A stretch of DNA of 64,000 nucleotides from NCBI GenBank assembly GCA_029319145.1, contig CP119753.1:806001-870000 (forward strand), read 5' to 3'. Source of the stretch: Microbacter sp. GSS18. Lineage in GTDB: Bacteria > Actinomycetota > Actinomycetes > Actinomycetales > Microbacteriaceae. Shown one piece after another: positions 26,672 through 35,975 of the stretch. The notes below the pieces were generated by a model, which saw only the letters and a program-made list of their open reading frames with translations, was not told where the DNA came from and did no database searches. A program made the position numbers and the translations under genes. Position 1 is the first letter of the stretch. Every line of letters begins with the position of its first letter.

Positions 26672-26715
26672 CGTCCACAGGCGCGCCCGTCCGCCCGTTC
26701 GCGTGCCTGTGGACG
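26672..26715. promoter_or_regulatory. Inverted repeat overlapping the yraN promoter
   Basis: CGTCCACAGGC (26672-26682) and its exact reverse complement GCCTGTGGACG (26705-26715) form 11-bp arms 22 bases apart. The right arm ends 3 bases before a GATGCT -10-like box that is 6 bases from the yraN ATG. This geometry suits a repressor operator for the yraN-comM-dprA run. The arms also weakly resemble DnaA boxes. Confidence 0.4.
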
Positions 26716-26730
26716 CGCGATGCTCTCGGC

Positions 26731-27099
26731 ATGGCAGACAAGGACCACCTCGGGCGGGCGGGCGAAGAGCGCGCGGCGCAGTACCTGATCGAACGCGGGT
26801 ACACGATCCTCGATCGGAACTGGCGATGCCGGCACGGTGAGATCGACCTCGTGGCCGCGGTCGGCGCCGACCTCGTGGTCGTCGAGGTCAAGACGCGGCG
26901 CGGGCAGGCGTTCGGACATCCGTGGTCCGCCGTCGACGCGCGCAAGCAGGCACGCCTGTGGCGCCTGGCCGCGGCATGGGCGGCGGCGCACCCGGAGCGA
27001 GCGCGAGGGCGTCGGCTGCGACTGGACGCGATCGGCATCGTCGGGCGGGACCCGCGCACGGCTCCCGTGGAGCATCTGGCCGGGATCGACCCGCTGTGA
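26731..27099 (+). CDS. YraN/UPF0102-family nuclease-like protein
   Basis: A 122-residue protein with a restriction-endonuclease-like core: [29 protein letters not shown] carries the E-x(n)-D-x(n)-E-x-K residues (E in GEID, then EVK). The family is linked to DNA processing and is commonly found next to rnhB and comM. ATG at 26731 is 6 bases after a GATGCT box. Its stop overlaps the comM GTG by 4 bases. Endonuclease activity is a family-based inference. Confidence 0.88.
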   Translation: MADKDHLGRAGEERAAQYLIERGYTILDRNWRCRHGEIDLVAAVGADLVVVEVKTRRGQAFGHPWSAVDARKQARLWRLAAAWAAAHPERARGRRLRLDAIGIVGRDPRTAPVEHLAGIDPL

Positions 27100-28622
27100 C
27101 CGTCGCGCGCACGTGGGCGGCGGCGCTGTCCGGCCTCGATGTCGGCATCGTGGCGGTCGAAGCCGATCTGTCGAACCAGACCCCCGGCTTCCACATCATC
27201 GGCCTCGCCGACCGGGCGATCGGAGAGGCGGCGCAGCGGGTGCGCAGCGCGTGCGCGAACAGCGGCCTGAGCCTGCCGCGACGCCGCGTCACGGTCAACC
27301 TGTCTCCCGCCAGTCTGCCCAAACACGGTGCGGGCTTCGACGTCGCGGTCGCGGTGGCGGCGCTCGCGACCGAGACGCCGGTGGATCGCGCGTCGATCGG
27401 CTCGACGCTGCACCTGGGGGAGCTCGGACTCGACGGCCGGCTGCGGCCGGTCGCCGGCGTGCTTCCCGCTGTCCACGCGGCCGCGCGCGCCGGTATCCGC
27501 CGTGCCGTGGTGCCGAGCGGCAATCGACATGAAGCGGCGCTCGTGGACGGCGTGGACGTTCTCGGTGCGACGACGCTGGCCGAGGTCGCGGCGTGGCACG
27601 GCGCCGATGTCGAGGTCCCGGCCGCCGAACCGATCCCCGCGGCGCGGGCGGACGACGCACCGGCGCCGCCTCCGGACCTCGCCGACGTCATCGGGCAGCG
27701 GGAGGCGGTGGACGCCCTCGTGGTTGCGGCGGCGGGTGGGCACAACATGCTCATGTGCGGTCCGCCCGGGGCGGGGAAGACGATGCTCGCCCGGCGCCTG
27801 CCCGGGCTGCTGCCCGATCTCGACGACGACGCCGCGCTGGCGGTGGCCTCCGTCCGGTCCCTGGCCGGGGCGACGGTCACCGAGATCTCGCGCGTGCCGC
27901 CCTTCGAGGCGCCCCACCACAGCGCGAGCGTCGCTGCGCTCGTGGGCGGCGGATCGCGGGTGATCCGCCCGGGCGCGATCGCGCGCGCGTCAGAGGGCGT
28001 GCTGTTCCTCGACGAGGCGGGTGAGTTCGCGGCCCCGGCTCTCGACGCGCTGCGCCAGCCGCTCGAGACGGGGGAGATCCGCATCGATCGCGCGGGCGTC
28101 ACGGCCACGTTCCCCGCCCGCGTGCAGCTGCTGCTCGCGACGAACCCGTGCCCGTGCGGCAACCACGGCATCCGCGGATCCGAATGCGTGTGCCCGCCCG
28201 CGGCCATCCGTCGGTACCTCGGCAGACTGTCGGGGCCCATGCGTGACCGCATGGACGTGGAGCTGACGCTGACCCGCGTCACATCCGCCCACGCCGGCGG
28301 TGGCACGCCACCGATCAGCACGGCGCGGGCGCGAGCGCGGGTCCTGGGCGCGCGGGAGCGTGCGGCGGAGCGGCTGGCCGCGACGCCCTTCCGCAGGAAC
28401 GCCGACGTGCCGGGCGCGTGGCTGCGCGACGGCCCGTATGCGCCTTCGCCCGTGGTCCGGCGGCCGCTGGATGCGGCGCTTCAGCGCGGGGCCCTGACAC
28501 TGCGCGGCTATGACAGGGTGCTGCGCATCGCGTGGTCGGTGGCCGACCTCGACGGAGCGTCGCAGCTGGGCCCGCACCACGTCGGCCGTGCTCTGTTCCT
28601 CAAGAAGGGCATCGCGTCGTGA
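27096..28622 (+). CDS. comM: ComM-like Mg-chelatase-family AAA+ ATPase
   Basis: ComM is a hexameric branch-migration helicase that aids natural transformation. The 508 residues have an N-terminal ChlI/Lon-protease-like domain (about 1-185, with [20 protein letters not shown]), AAA+ Walker [14 protein letters not shown] (near 222), Walker [11 protein letters not shown] (near 305), a Cys-rich segment [19 protein letters not shown] and the sensor [11 protein letters not shown] start overlaps the yraN stop and its own stop overlaps the dprA GTG, so three genes are coupled. Whether this organism is competent cannot be told. Confidence 0.93.
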   Translation: MTVARTWAAALSGLDVGIVAVEADLSNQTPGFHIIGLADRAIGEAAQRVRSACANSGLSLPRRRVTVNLSPASLPKHGAGFDVAVAVAALATETPVDRASIGSTLHLGELGLDGRLRPVAGVLPAVHAAARAGIRRAVVPSGNRHEAALVDGVDVLGATTLAEVAAWHGADVEVPAAEPIPAARADDAPAPPPDLADVIGQREAVDALVVAAAGGHNMLMCGPPGAGKTMLARRLPGLLPDLDDDAALAVASVRSLAGATVTEISRVPPFEAPHHSASVAALVGGGSRVIRPGAIARASEGVLFLDEAGEFAAPALDALRQPLETGEIRIDRAGVTATFPARVQLLLATNPCPCGNHGIRGSECVCPPAAIRRYLGRLSGPMRDRMDVELTLTRVTSAHAGGGTPPISTARARARVLGARERAAERLAATPFRRNADVPGAWLRDGPYAPSPVVRRPLDAALQRGALTLRGYDRVLRIAWSVADLDGASQLGPHHVGRALFLKKGIAS

Positions 28623-29818
28623 GCGGGCTGCTGCTGTCGCCGAGCGAGGTGCGCGCGGCCGTGCAGGGCGTGCGGATGGGCGCACTCGGCGATGACGAGG
28701 TCACGGATGCGTACGCATGGGCCGTCTGGTCGGTGCTCGCCGAGCCCGGGGACGGCGTCGCCGGCCGCCTGATCGGCGCGGTCGGAGCCGAAGCGGCGCT
28801 CGGGGTGGTCGTGCGGGGCGATCGGGCTGCGCCGTCGTCGGCCGAGATCGATGCGAGCGAACTGTCCCGCGCGCTCGGGCGGTGGACGCCCCGGCTGTCG
28901 GCGGACGCCGTGCGGGCGGCGCTGCGGGCCGCCGCGCTGGCGGGTGTCGCGCTGGTGACCCGTTCGGATCCGGTGTGGCCGCGGCGCGTGCTCGATCTGG
29001 GCGCGCACGCGCCCCTGTGCCTGTGGGTGCGCGGCGACCCGCGTGCGCTGCTCGCGGACCCCGGTGTCGCGCTGGTCGGAGCACGCGCCGCCACCTCGTA
29101 CGGCGAGCACGTCGCGATGGAGCTCGCCGCCGACCTGGCGGCAGGCGGCATCGGGGTGGTCTCGGGCGGCGCCTACGGCATCGACGGCGCCGCGCATCGA
29201 GCCGCGCTGAGCGCGCGCGGAACGACCATCGCCCTGTCGGCGGGCGGCGTGGACCGGCCCTACCCGGCGGGTCACGCCGCCCTCTTCGACCGCATCGCGG
29301 CGAACGGCGCGGTCGTCGCGGAGGTCCCGTGCGGCGCCGCCCCGACCAAATGGCGATTCCTGCAGCGGAACCGAACGATCGCCGCCCTGGCGAGCGCGAC
29401 CGTGGTCGTCGAGGCCGGGTCGCGCAGCGGCTCGCTGAACACGGCCGGCCACGCCGCAGCCCTGGGACGGCCGCTGGGCGCGGTGCCGGGGCCCGTCACG
29501 AGCGCGGCGTCCGTCGGCACGCATCGCCTGCTGCGCGAGTACGGTGCCGAATGCATCACCGGGGCCGACGACGTGCGGGAGCTGCTGGGCTGGAGATCGT
29601 CGATGGATCGTTCCGGGGCCGGCGGGCAGCGCTCGCCCGAGGCGACGCGCGTCCTCGATGCGCTGGCGACGAGGTCTCCGCGCTCGACCGAGGACATCGC
29701 GGCGCGCAGCGGGATGTCGCCGGCGGACGTCGAGTCGGCACTCGGGGTGCTCGAGCTCGACGGTGCCGCAGTGCGCACGGTCCACGGATGGCGTTCTGCC
29801 GTGCGGCGGCACCGGTGA
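28619..29818 (+). CDS. dprA: DNA-processing protein DprA
   Basis: Loads RecA on incoming single-stranded DNA. The 399 residues contain the Rossmann-like fold with VGARAATSYGEHVA, SGGAYGIDGAAHRAAL, ALSAGGVDRPYPAGHAALF and RFLQRNRTIAALA, and a C-terminal winged-helix (about 335-395, DALATRSPRSTEDIAARSGMSPADVESAL), as in most DprA. GTG start is coupled to comM by a GTGA overlap. xerC follows after 58 bases. Confidence 0.95.
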   Translation: MSGLLLSPSEVRAAVQGVRMGALGDDEVTDAYAWAVWSVLAEPGDGVAGRLIGAVGAEAALGVVVRGDRAAPSSAEIDASELSRALGRWTPRLSADAVRAALRAAALAGVALVTRSDPVWPRRVLDLGAHAPLCLWVRGDPRALLADPGVALVGARAATSYGEHVAMELAADLAAGGIGVVSGGAYGIDGAAHRAALSARGTTIALSAGGVDRPYPAGHAALFDRIAANGAVVAEVPCGAAPTKWRFLQRNRTIAALASATVVVEAGSRSGSLNTAGHAAALGRPLGAVPGPVTSAASVGTHRLLREYGAECITGADDVRELLGWRSSMDRSGAGGQRSPEATRVLDALATRSPRSTEDIAARSGMSPADVESALGVLELDGAAVRTVHGWRSAVRRHR

Positions 29819-29876
29819 CCGCCGCGGCCGGTGCGTCGCTCGCGGCGACGACGGGACGGGCAGGCATGCTGGGGGC

Positions 29877-30779
29877 ATGCGCATCTCCGCCGCGGCAGAG
29901 GACTACGCCGAGTACGTGACCCGGGTGCGACGGCTGTCCGCGGCGACGGTCCGCGCCTACCGGTCCGATCTCGCCGATCTCGCCCGGTCCACGGGCGACC
30001 CGGAGCTGGACCGGATGGGCCTGGAGGATCTGCGCGAGTGGCTGTGGGTCGCGACGCAGCGCGGCGACGCCCGCTCGACGCTCGCGCGGCGGACCGCCTC
30101 TGCCCGGGGATTCTTCGCGTGGGCGGTCGAGCAGGGGCGCCTGGACGCCGACCCCAGCCTGCGGCTCGTCGCGCCGAAGCGAGGACGCACCCTTCCCAAG
30201 GTCGCGCCGGCCGAGCAGATCGGCGCGCTCCTCGATGCCCTCGCCGCGCGCGCGGCCGACGGCGATCCCTCCGCCTTGCGCGACCACGCGGCCCTCGAGC
30301 TGCTGTACGGAGCAGGCATCCGCGTGAGCGAGCTGTGCGGACTCGACGTCGACGACCTCGACCGTTCCCGCCGCACCGTGCGCGTCATGGGAAAGGGCGC
30401 GAAGGAGCGCGTCGTGCCCTTCGGCCTGCCCGCCCTCGAGGCCGTCGACGCGTATCTCGTACGCGGCCGACCCGCACTCGTCGCGCGGCGGGACGGCGAG
30501 GCCGGACGCGCGCTCTTCGTGGGCGTGCGCGGGGGCCGGCTCGGACCGCGCGCGGTGTACGACACGGTCTCGCGGGCGCTCGGGCCGATCGTCGGGGGCG
30601 CCGCCGGACCCCACTCGCTCCGGCACTCGGCGGCGACGCATCTGCTCGACGGCGGCGCGGATCTGCGCAGCGTGCAGGAGCTGCTCGGACACGCGAGTCT
30701 GGGCACGACGCAGATCTACACCCATGTCTCGGGGGAGCGTCTTGCCGCGACCTACCGGCTCGCGCATCCGCGCGCCTGA
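29877..30779 (+). CDS. xerC: Tyrosine recombinase XerC
   Basis: Resolves chromosome dimers at dif with XerD. The 300 residues show an N-terminal SAM-like core-binding domain and the catalytic set: Arg in GAGIRVSELCGLD, Lys in GKGAKERVVPFG, His-x-x-Arg in PHSLRHSAATHLL, His in LLGHASLGTTQIY and the nucleophile Tyr of that segment. ATG at 29877 follows a CATGCT box. Length and context (after dprA, before rpsB) identify a housekeeping Xer rather than a phage integrase. It could be XerD-like; the position favours XerC. Confidence 0.9.
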   Translation: MRISAAAEDYAEYVTRVRRLSAATVRAYRSDLADLARSTGDPELDRMGLEDLREWLWVATQRGDARSTLARRTASARGFFAWAVEQGRLDADPSLRLVAPKRGRTLPKVAPAEQIGALLDALAARAADGDPSALRDHAALELLYGAGIRVSELCGLDVDDLDRSRRTVRVMGKGAKERVVPFGLPALEAVDAYLVRGRPALVARRDGEAGRALFVGVRGGRLGPRAVYDTVSRALGPIVGGAAGPHSLRHSAATHLLDGGADLRSVQELLGHASLGTTQIYTHVSGERLAATYRLAHPRA

Positions 30780-30801
30780 CGCCCCGCGGGCCCCGAGCGG
30801 T

Positions 30802-31359
30802 TCAGCAGCACGGCAGCAGGACGGCGCGGGGCACGCCGCCGAGGAGACTCAGCGGATTGAGATACTCGTCGTCCAGGCGGATGCCGACGTGCAGTGTGCC
30901 CGGATCGGCGTGCCCGCCCACGGCGACCGCACCCACCGGAGTGCCCGCTCGCACGCGCTCACCGGGAGCGACGGCGGCATCGACCGGCTCGAGAGTGGTG
31001 ACCAGGCCGCCGCCATGCCGGATCGTCACGAGCGGCCGATCCCCGACGCGGCCCGAGAACGCGATGATGCCGTCGGCGGGCGCGCGGACGACGGAGCCGG
31101 GCGCAGGCCGGACGTCCACGCCGCGATGGCCGGCGCCGTAGCGATGGGCGGGCGCGACGTAGCCGCGTTCGAGACGGAACGCCTCGACCGGCCATGACCA
31201 CGCGACGGCGGCGAACGTGCCGGCGTCCGGCGCTGCACGCGCGGAGGCGGCCGCGGCGGGGACGCCGGTGGAAGCGGCGCCGGCCAGGATCAGGGCCAGG
31301 GCCGCGGCTCGCCGAAGGTGCGCGGGAACGCGTCGTGCGCTGATGGTCCGGGGTCGCAT
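30802..31359 (-). CDS. Secreted LytM/M23-like protein with incomplete active site
   Basis: A 185-residue protein with an Arg-rich start and signal peptide (hydrophobic 19-40, AALALILAGAASTGVPAAA). The LytM domain retains HRYGAGHRGVDVRP (zinc-ligand His and Asp) and LHVGIRLDDEYLNPLSLLGG (third zinc-ligand His). The usual H-x-H reads T-L-H, and the segment that normally holds the other catalytic His reads LVTTLEPVD. It is therefore probably non-catalytic, like EnvC/NlpD-type amidase activators. A CAGGAT box 6 bases before the ATG suggests a leaderless transcript. Convergent with xerC. Confidence 0.8.
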   Translation of the reverse strand: MRPRTISARRVPAHLRRAAALALILAGAASTGVPAAAASARAAPDAGTFAAVAWSWPVEAFRLERGYVAPAHRYGAGHRGVDVRPAPGSVVRAPADGIIAFSGRVGDRPLVTIRHGGGLVTTLEPVDAAVAPGERVRAGTPVGAVAVGGHADPGTLHVGIRLDDEYLNPLSLLGGVPRAVLLPCC

Positions 31360-31458
31360 GGGGCCATCCTGCGCGGGCCCGCCGCCGCGCGGGCCGGCGG
31401 TCGCGCGGTCGGTGGACAGCCCGCCCGATCCGGCGACGGGGGAGGGGACGCCGGCTGG

Positions 31459-31669
31459 TACACTTGAGGTCGCATCCCGCTCGTCGGGATGACTACGCGT
31501 GCCCAGAGCGCGGCAGTGATCCGTGAGGATCCCGCCGCGCGGCATCCACTCCCACCGGTCCCCGAGCGATCTCGGGGCGGGCGTGTGCCGGGCACCAGGA
31601 ACGTCGCACTCGCGTGCGATACGAACGCAACCGCAAAAAGGCGCATCGCGCCGGAACAGGAGAACGGCC
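31459..31669 (+). promoter_or_regulatory. Promoter and highly structured rpsB leader
   Basis: TACACT (31459-31464) is the likely -10 box. The 200-base leader holds four perfect short hairpins: CATCCCG/CGGGATG (31473-31491), CCCCGAG/CTCGGGG with CGAT loop (31560-31577), GTGCC/GGCAC (31585-31595) and TCGCAC/GTGCGA (31604-31619). A CAGGAGAA Shine-Dalgarno follows. This fits an autoregulated S2 leader; that role is inferred. Confidence 0.5.
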
Positions 31670-32587
31670 ATGGCCGTCGTCACCATTCGCCAGCTGCTCG
31701 ACAGCGGCGTCCACTTCGGACACCAGACCCGCCGGTGGAACCCGAAGGTCAAGCGCTTCATCCTCACGGAGCGCAGCGGCATCCACATCATCGACCTGCA
31801 GCAGTCGCTGTCCTACATCGACAAGGCGTACGAGTACGTCAAGGAGACCGTCGCCCACGGCGGCACCATCCTCTTCGTCGGCACGAAGAAGCAGGCCCAG
31901 GAGATCATCGCCGAGCAGGCGACCCGCGTCGGCCAGCCCTTCGTCAACGAGCGCTGGCTCGGTGGCCTCCTCACCAACTTCGCCACGGTGAGCAAGCGCC
32001 TGGCGCGCATGAAGGAGCTCGAGGAGCTCGACTACGACGACCCGGCGGCGAGCGGCTTCACCAAGAAGGAGCTTCTGATCAAGAAGCGCGAGCTCGACAA
32101 GCTGCACAAGTCGCTCGGCGGCATCCGCAACATGTCGAAGACGCCGTCGGCGATCTGGGTCGTCGACGCCAAGCGCGAGCACCTCGCCATCGACGAGGCC
32201 AAGAAGCTCGGCATCCCCGTGATCGGCATCCTCGACACCAACGCCGACCCCGACGAGTTCCAGTACCCGATCCCCGGCAACGACGACGCGATCCGCTCGG
32301 TCTCGCTGCTCACGCGCATCGTCGCGGACGCCGCGGCCGAGGGCCTCATCCAGCGTCACCAGCCCGCCGACGAGGCCGAGGCCGCCGAGCCGCTCGCCGA
32401 GTGGGAGCGCGAGCTCCTCGAGCAGCCTGCGCCGGAGCAGTCGTCGGCCGAGACCGAGAAGGTCGCCGACGAGGCCGAGGCCAAGGCCGAGGCCGAGGAG
32501 ATCGTGGCCGAGGCGCAGGCCGCCGAGGAGCAGGCCGCGACCGAGTCGGACGACGACGCCGCCGGCGCCGCGGCCGCCGCGAAGTAA
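31670..32587 (+). CDS. rpsB: 30S ribosomal protein uS2
   Basis: S2 binds the 30S body-head junction and recruits S1. Residues 1-235 are the canonical fold: [52 protein letters not shown] and [27 protein letters not shown] tail of about 65 Ala/Glu residues extends it to 305, as in many actinobacteria. CAGGAGAA lies 7 bases before the ATG at 31670. tsf follows after 100 bases containing two hairpins that could set the S2:EF-Ts ratio. Confidence 0.97.
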   Translation: MAVVTIRQLLDSGVHFGHQTRRWNPKVKRFILTERSGIHIIDLQQSLSYIDKAYEYVKETVAHGGTILFVGTKKQAQEIIAEQATRVGQPFVNERWLGGLLTNFATVSKRLARMKELEELDYDDPAASGFTKKELLIKKRELDKLHKSLGGIRNMSKTPSAIWVVDAKREHLAIDEAKKLGIPVIGILDTNADPDEFQYPIPGNDDAIRSVSLLTRIVADAAAEGLIQRHQPADEAEAAEPLAEWERELLEQPAPEQSSAETEKVADEAEAKAEAEEIVAEAQAAEEQAATESDDDAAGAAAAAK

Positions 32588-32592
32588 CCAGG

Positions 32593-32648
32593 GGAAACGA
32601 CACCGTTTCCGTCTCGGCGGGGCGCGTCAGCCGGCGCGCCCCGCCGAG
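32593..32648 (+). promoter_or_regulatory. Tandem hairpins between rpsB and tsf (attenuator-like)
   Basis: GGAAACG/CGTTTCC (32593-32610, 4-base loop) is followed by CTCGGCGGGGCGCG/CGCGCCCCGCCGAG (32613-32626 and 32635-32648, 8-base loop), a perfect 14-bp stem. No T tract follows, so partial termination, RNA processing or mRNA stabilisation are all possible. Confidence 0.6.
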
Positions 32649-32687
32649 GCACCCAAGAGAACTGAGAACAACAAGGAGCCGCCACCC

Positions 32688-33515
32688 ATGGCAAACTTCA
32701 CGATCGCGGACATCAAGGCGCTGCGCGAGCAGCTGGGCACGGGCATGGTCGACACCAAGAAGGCGCTCGAGGAGGCCGACGGCGACGTCGAGAAGGCCGT
32801 CGAGATCCTGCGCCTGAAGGGCGCGAAGGGCAACGCCAAGCGCGCCGACCGCTCGACGAGCGAGGGCCTCGTGGCCGCTCGCGAGGTCGCCGGCCAGGTC
32901 ACGCTGGTCGAGCTCGCCTGCGAGACCGACTTCGTCGCGAAGAACGACCGCTTCATCGCCCTGGCCGACAAGGTGGCCGACGCCGTCGCCGCCGCTTCGG
33001 CCGACTCGGTCGAGACCGCCCTCGCCGCCGACGCCGGCGGCAAGACCGTCGACCAGCTCATCCAGGACGAGGCGGCCATCATCGGCGAGAAGGTCGAACT
33101 CCGTCGCGCGCGCACGCTCACGGGCGACAAGTTCGAGGTCTACCTCCACAAGACCAGCAAGGACCTTCCCCCGCAGGTCGGCGTCGTGCTGGCCTACTCG
33201 GGCGACGACGCCGAGACCGCGCGCAGCATCGCTCAGCACATCTCGTTCGCCAACCCCTCCTTCCTCAGCCGCGACGAGGTCCCCGAGGCCGACGTCGAGA
33301 AGGAGCGCGAGATCGTCACCGAGATCTCGCGTGCCGAGGGCAAGCCCGAGGCCGCGCTGCCGAAGATCGTCGAGGGACGCGTCAACGCCTTCTTCAAGCA
33401 GGTCTCGCTGCTCGACCAGGACTACGCCAAGGACAACAAGCAGTCCGTGGCCAAGGTCGCGCAGGATGCCGGACTCACCCTGACCGGCTTCGCCCGCTTC
33501 AAGGTCGGCGCGTAA
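32688..33515 (+). CDS. tsf: Translation elongation factor Ts
   Basis: Exchanges GDP for GTP on EF-Tu. The 275 residues contain the N-terminal UBA-like domain ([37 protein letters not shown]) and the EF-Tu-contacting [10 protein letters not shown] motif near 81-90. AAGGAG lies 9 bases upstream of ATG 32688. A perfect 16-bp terminator follows the stop. rpsB-tsf-pyrH-frr is the common bacterial order. Confidence 0.98.
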   Translation: MANFTIADIKALREQLGTGMVDTKKALEEADGDVEKAVEILRLKGAKGNAKRADRSTSEGLVAAREVAGQVTLVELACETDFVAKNDRFIALADKVADAVAAASADSVETALAADAGGKTVDQLIQDEAAIIGEKVELRRARTLTGDKFEVYLHKTSKDLPPQVGVVLAYSGDDAETARSIAQHISFANPSFLSRDEVPEADVEKEREIVTEISRAEGKPEAALPKIVEGRVNAFFKQVSLLDQDYAKDNKQSVAKVAQDAGLTLTGFARFKVGA

Positions 33516-33522
33516 CACGCTC

Positions 33523-33556
33523 GAAAGGCCCGCATCGCCCGCGATGCGGGCCTTTC
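33523..33556 (+). terminator. Intrinsic terminator after tsf
   Basis: GAAAGGCCCGCATCGC and its exact complement GCGATGCGGGCCTTTC form a 16-bp stem around two bases, followed by a TCATGCCCTTTT tail, the most T-rich terminator tail in the window. Confidence 0.9.
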
Positions 33557-33598
33557 TCATGCCCTTTTGGATACATTCGTCACGACGAGAGGAAAACC

Positions 33599-34318
33599 GT
33601 GAGCAGTGAGTCGACCGGGCGCCGTCGCGTCCTTCTGAAGCTGTCGGGTGAGGCGTTCGGCGGGGGGCAGCTCGGAGTCAACCCCGACGTCGTCAGCCAG
33701 ATCGCACGCGAGATCGCCGCGGCCGTGGATCGGGTGGAGATCGGCGTCGTCGTCGGCGGCGGCAACTTCTTCCGAGGCGCCGAGCTGAGCCAGCGCGGCA
33801 TGGACCGCGGACGCGCGGACTACATGGGGATGCTGGGGACGGTCATGAACGCGCTCGCTCTCCAGGACTTCCTGGAGCAGGCGGGCGCCGCCACGCGGGT
33901 CCAGTCCGCGATCTCCATGACCCAGGTCGCCGAGCCGTACATCCCCCGACGCGCCACGCGGCATATGGAGAAAGGCCGCGTCGTGATCTTCGGCGCCGGG
34001 TCGGGTCTGCCGTACTTCTCGACGGACACCGTCGCCGCGCAGAGAGCGCTCGAGATCGGCGCGCACGAGGTCCTCGTGGCCAAGAACGGCGTCGACGGCG
34101 TCTACACGGCCGATCCCAAGAAGGACGCCTCGGCGACCCGGATCGACCGCCTGACATACACCGACGCGCTCCAGCGGGGGCTGAAGGTCGTGGATTCGAC
34201 CGCCTTCAGCCTGTGCATGGACAACAGCATGGACATGCGCGTGTTCGGCATGGAGCCGGAGGGGAACGTCACGCGGGCGCTTCTGGGCGAGGCCATCGGC
34301 ACGCTGGTCACGGCGTGA
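33599..34318 (+). CDS. pyrH: UMP kinase
   Basis: Phosphorylates UMP to UDP; a hexameric amino-acid-kinase-fold enzyme regulated by GTP and UTP. The 239 residues show [62 protein letters not shown] and [19 protein letters not shown] start, with GAGAGGA upstream and a TACATT -10-like box behind the tsf terminator, so it likely has its own promoter. Confidence 0.97.
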   Translation: MSSESTGRRRVLLKLSGEAFGGGQLGVNPDVVSQIAREIAAAVDRVEIGVVVGGGNFFRGAELSQRGMDRGRADYMGMLGTVMNALALQDFLEQAGAATRVQSAISMTQVAEPYIPRRATRHMEKGRVVIFGAGSGLPYFSTDTVAAQRALEIGAHEVLVAKNGVDGVYTADPKKDASATRIDRLTYTDALQRGLKVVDSTAFSLCMDNSMDMRVFGMEPEGNVTRALLGEAIGTLVTA

Positions 34319-34333
34319 CGCATCGCCTCTGAG

Positions 34334-34339
34334 TAGACT
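34334..34339 (+). promoter_or_regulatory. -10 box for frr
   Basis: TAGACT lies 30 bases before the frr GTG, with the SD GAAGGAG in between, giving a short-leader transcript for frr and cdsA. Confidence 0.5.
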
Positions 34340-34369
34340 GAACAGGCTCAACAAAGCGAAGGAGACACA

Positions 34370-34924
34370 GTGATCGCGGACGTCTTGGACGAAGCCGGAA
34401 CGCGCATGGACCGCGCCGTGGAGGGCGCGAAGGACGACTTCGCGACCGTGCGCACCGGACGGGCGAACCCGCAGCTGTTCCAGAAGGTGCTGGTGGACTA
34501 CTACGGCTCACCGACCCCGCTCGCCCAGCTCGCGTCGCTCAACGCGCCCGAGGCGCGCTCGCTCGTCATCACCCCGTACGACAAGACGGCGCTCAAGGCG
34601 ATCGAGCAGGCGATCCGCGACATGCCGAACCTGGGGGCGAACCCGACGAACGACGGCAACATCGTGCGCGTCACGATGCCCGAGCTGACCGAGGAGCGCC
34701 GCAAGGAGTTCGTCAAGCTCGTGCGCACCAAGGGCGAGGACGCCAAGGTCCACATCCGGGGCATCCGCCGCAAGTCCAAGGACGAGCTCGACGCCCTCAA
34801 GGGCGAAGTCGGCGAGGACGAACTCGTCCGCGCCGAGAAGGAGCTGGACGCGCTCACGCGTGCGCACGTCGACGCGATCGACGAGGCGCTCAAGCGCAAA
34901 GAAGCAGAACTGCTCGAGGTCTGA
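34370..34924 (+). CDS. frr: Ribosome recycling factor
   Basis: Splits post-termination ribosomes together with EF-G. The 184 residues are canonical: an N-terminal long helix, [73 protein letters not shown] and a C-terminal Lys/Glu helix. GTG start with GAAGGAG 6 bases upstream. cdsA begins 10 bases after the stop. Confidence 0.97.
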   Translation: MIADVLDEAGTRMDRAVEGAKDDFATVRTGRANPQLFQKVLVDYYGSPTPLAQLASLNAPEARSLVITPYDKTALKAIEQAIRDMPNLGANPTNDGNIVRVTMPELTEERRKEFVKLVRTKGEDAKVHIRGIRRKSKDELDALKGEVGEDELVRAEKELDALTRAHVDAIDEALKRKEAELLEV

Positions 34925-34934
34925 GGCCCTGGTC

Positions 34935-35975
34935 ATGTCCGACGCGTCCGGGGCATCGCCCGACGATCGGGCTGCCGAACAGCAGACACCGCCCGCGGGC
35001 GGTGCCGGCGCGCACGCCGGGACCGAGGACCCGGGGGCGGCGTTCCAGGCTCACGTGCGGTCCGCTCGCGAGGAGTTCGAGCAGCACGTCGCCCATGCGC
35101 GTGCGGAGTTCGAAGAGCGCAACGAGCGGATCAAGGCGCGCACCGGCCGTGACCTGATCGTCGCCATCCTCATCGGGCTGGGGATCGGTGCCCTCGTGCT
35201 GGGGTCTCTGCTGTGGGTGAAGGACCTCTTCGCCCTGTTCGCCCTCGCCGCCGTCCTGCTGGGCGTCTTCGAATTCTCGCGGGCCCTCGTCGGCGCGGGG
35301 CACCGCGTCGACCTCGTGCCGCAGCTCATCGGCGCGGCCGCGCTGATGACCGGCGCCTACCTCCTCGACATCCGGATGCTGTGGGTCGCGCTGTTCGTGG
35401 TCGTGGCCTTCGTGCTGGTGTGGCGCATGTTCGCGCAGATGGTGGCGCGAGACGGGCGCCGCTACGGCGACGTCCTGGGCGACGTCGTGATCGCGGGCTT
35501 CGTCCAGCTCTACGTGGCGTTCATGGGCGCGACGTGCGTCGTGCTGCTCGAGCAGGACCGCGGCGAATGGTGGGTGCTGTCGTTCATCATCATCGCCGTC
35601 GCCGCGGACACCGGTGCATACATCGCCGGCATCACGCTGGGCCGCCACAAGATGGCGCCGCGCATCAGCCCCAACAAGACGTGGGAGGGCTTCAGCGGAG
35701 CGGTCGTCGCGGTCGTGATCGCCGGCCTGCTCCTGGCGAACTTCATGCTCTTCCTGCCGTGGTGGGCCGGCGTCGTCTTCGGTCTCGTGGTGCTCGGCAC
35801 CGCGACCATCGGCGACCTGGGAGAATCGATGATCAAGCGCGATCTGGGCATCAAGGACATGAGCTCGTGGCTCCCCGGTCACGGGGGAGTCCTCGACCGC
35901 CTCGACTCGATCCTGCCGTCGGCGACGGCGGCGCTCGCCCTGTACATCCTCCTCTCACCCCTCCAGGCAGTATGA
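34935..35975 (+). CDS. cdsA: Phosphatidate cytidylyltransferase
   Basis: Makes CDP-diacylglycerol, the precursor of phospholipids. The 346-residue protein has a soluble charged N-terminal extension of about 75 residues (FQAHVRSAREEFEQHVAHAR onward, likely coiled coil), then about eight membrane helices and the CDS signature GDLGESMIKRDLGIKDMSSWLPGHGGVLDRLDS near the C-terminus. The extension is not part of the catalytic fold. Its stop overlaps the ATG of the DivIVA-like gene by 4 bases. Confidence 0.94.
   Translation: MSDASGASPDDRAAEQQTPPAGGAGAHAGTEDPGAAFQAHVRSAREEFEQHVAHARAEFEERNERIKARTGRDLIVAILIGLGIGALVLGSLLWVKDLFALFALAAVLLGVFEFSRALVGAGHRVDLVPQLIGAAALMTGAYLLDIRMLWVALFVVVAFVLVWRMFAQMVARDGRRYGDVLGDVVIAGFVQLYVAFMGATCVVLLEQDRGEWWVLSFIIIAVAADTGAYIAGITLGRHKMAPRISPNKTWEGFSGAVVAVVIAGLLLANFMLFLPWWAGVVFGLVVLGTATIGDLGESMIKRDLGIKDMSSWLPGHGGVLDRLDSILPSATAALALYILLSPLQAV

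Noticed and set aside
26672..26715. The repeat read as two DnaA boxes or an origin
   Set aside because: Arms match only CCACA and flanking bases of the actinobacterial DnaA box, there are just two copies, and no AT-rich unwinding region or dnaA/dnaN genes lie nearby.
29877..30779. Tyrosine recombinase as an integrase of a mobile element
   Set aside because: Its place between dprA and rpsB and its 300-residue length fit housekeeping XerC; no attachment repeats or phage genes are nearby.
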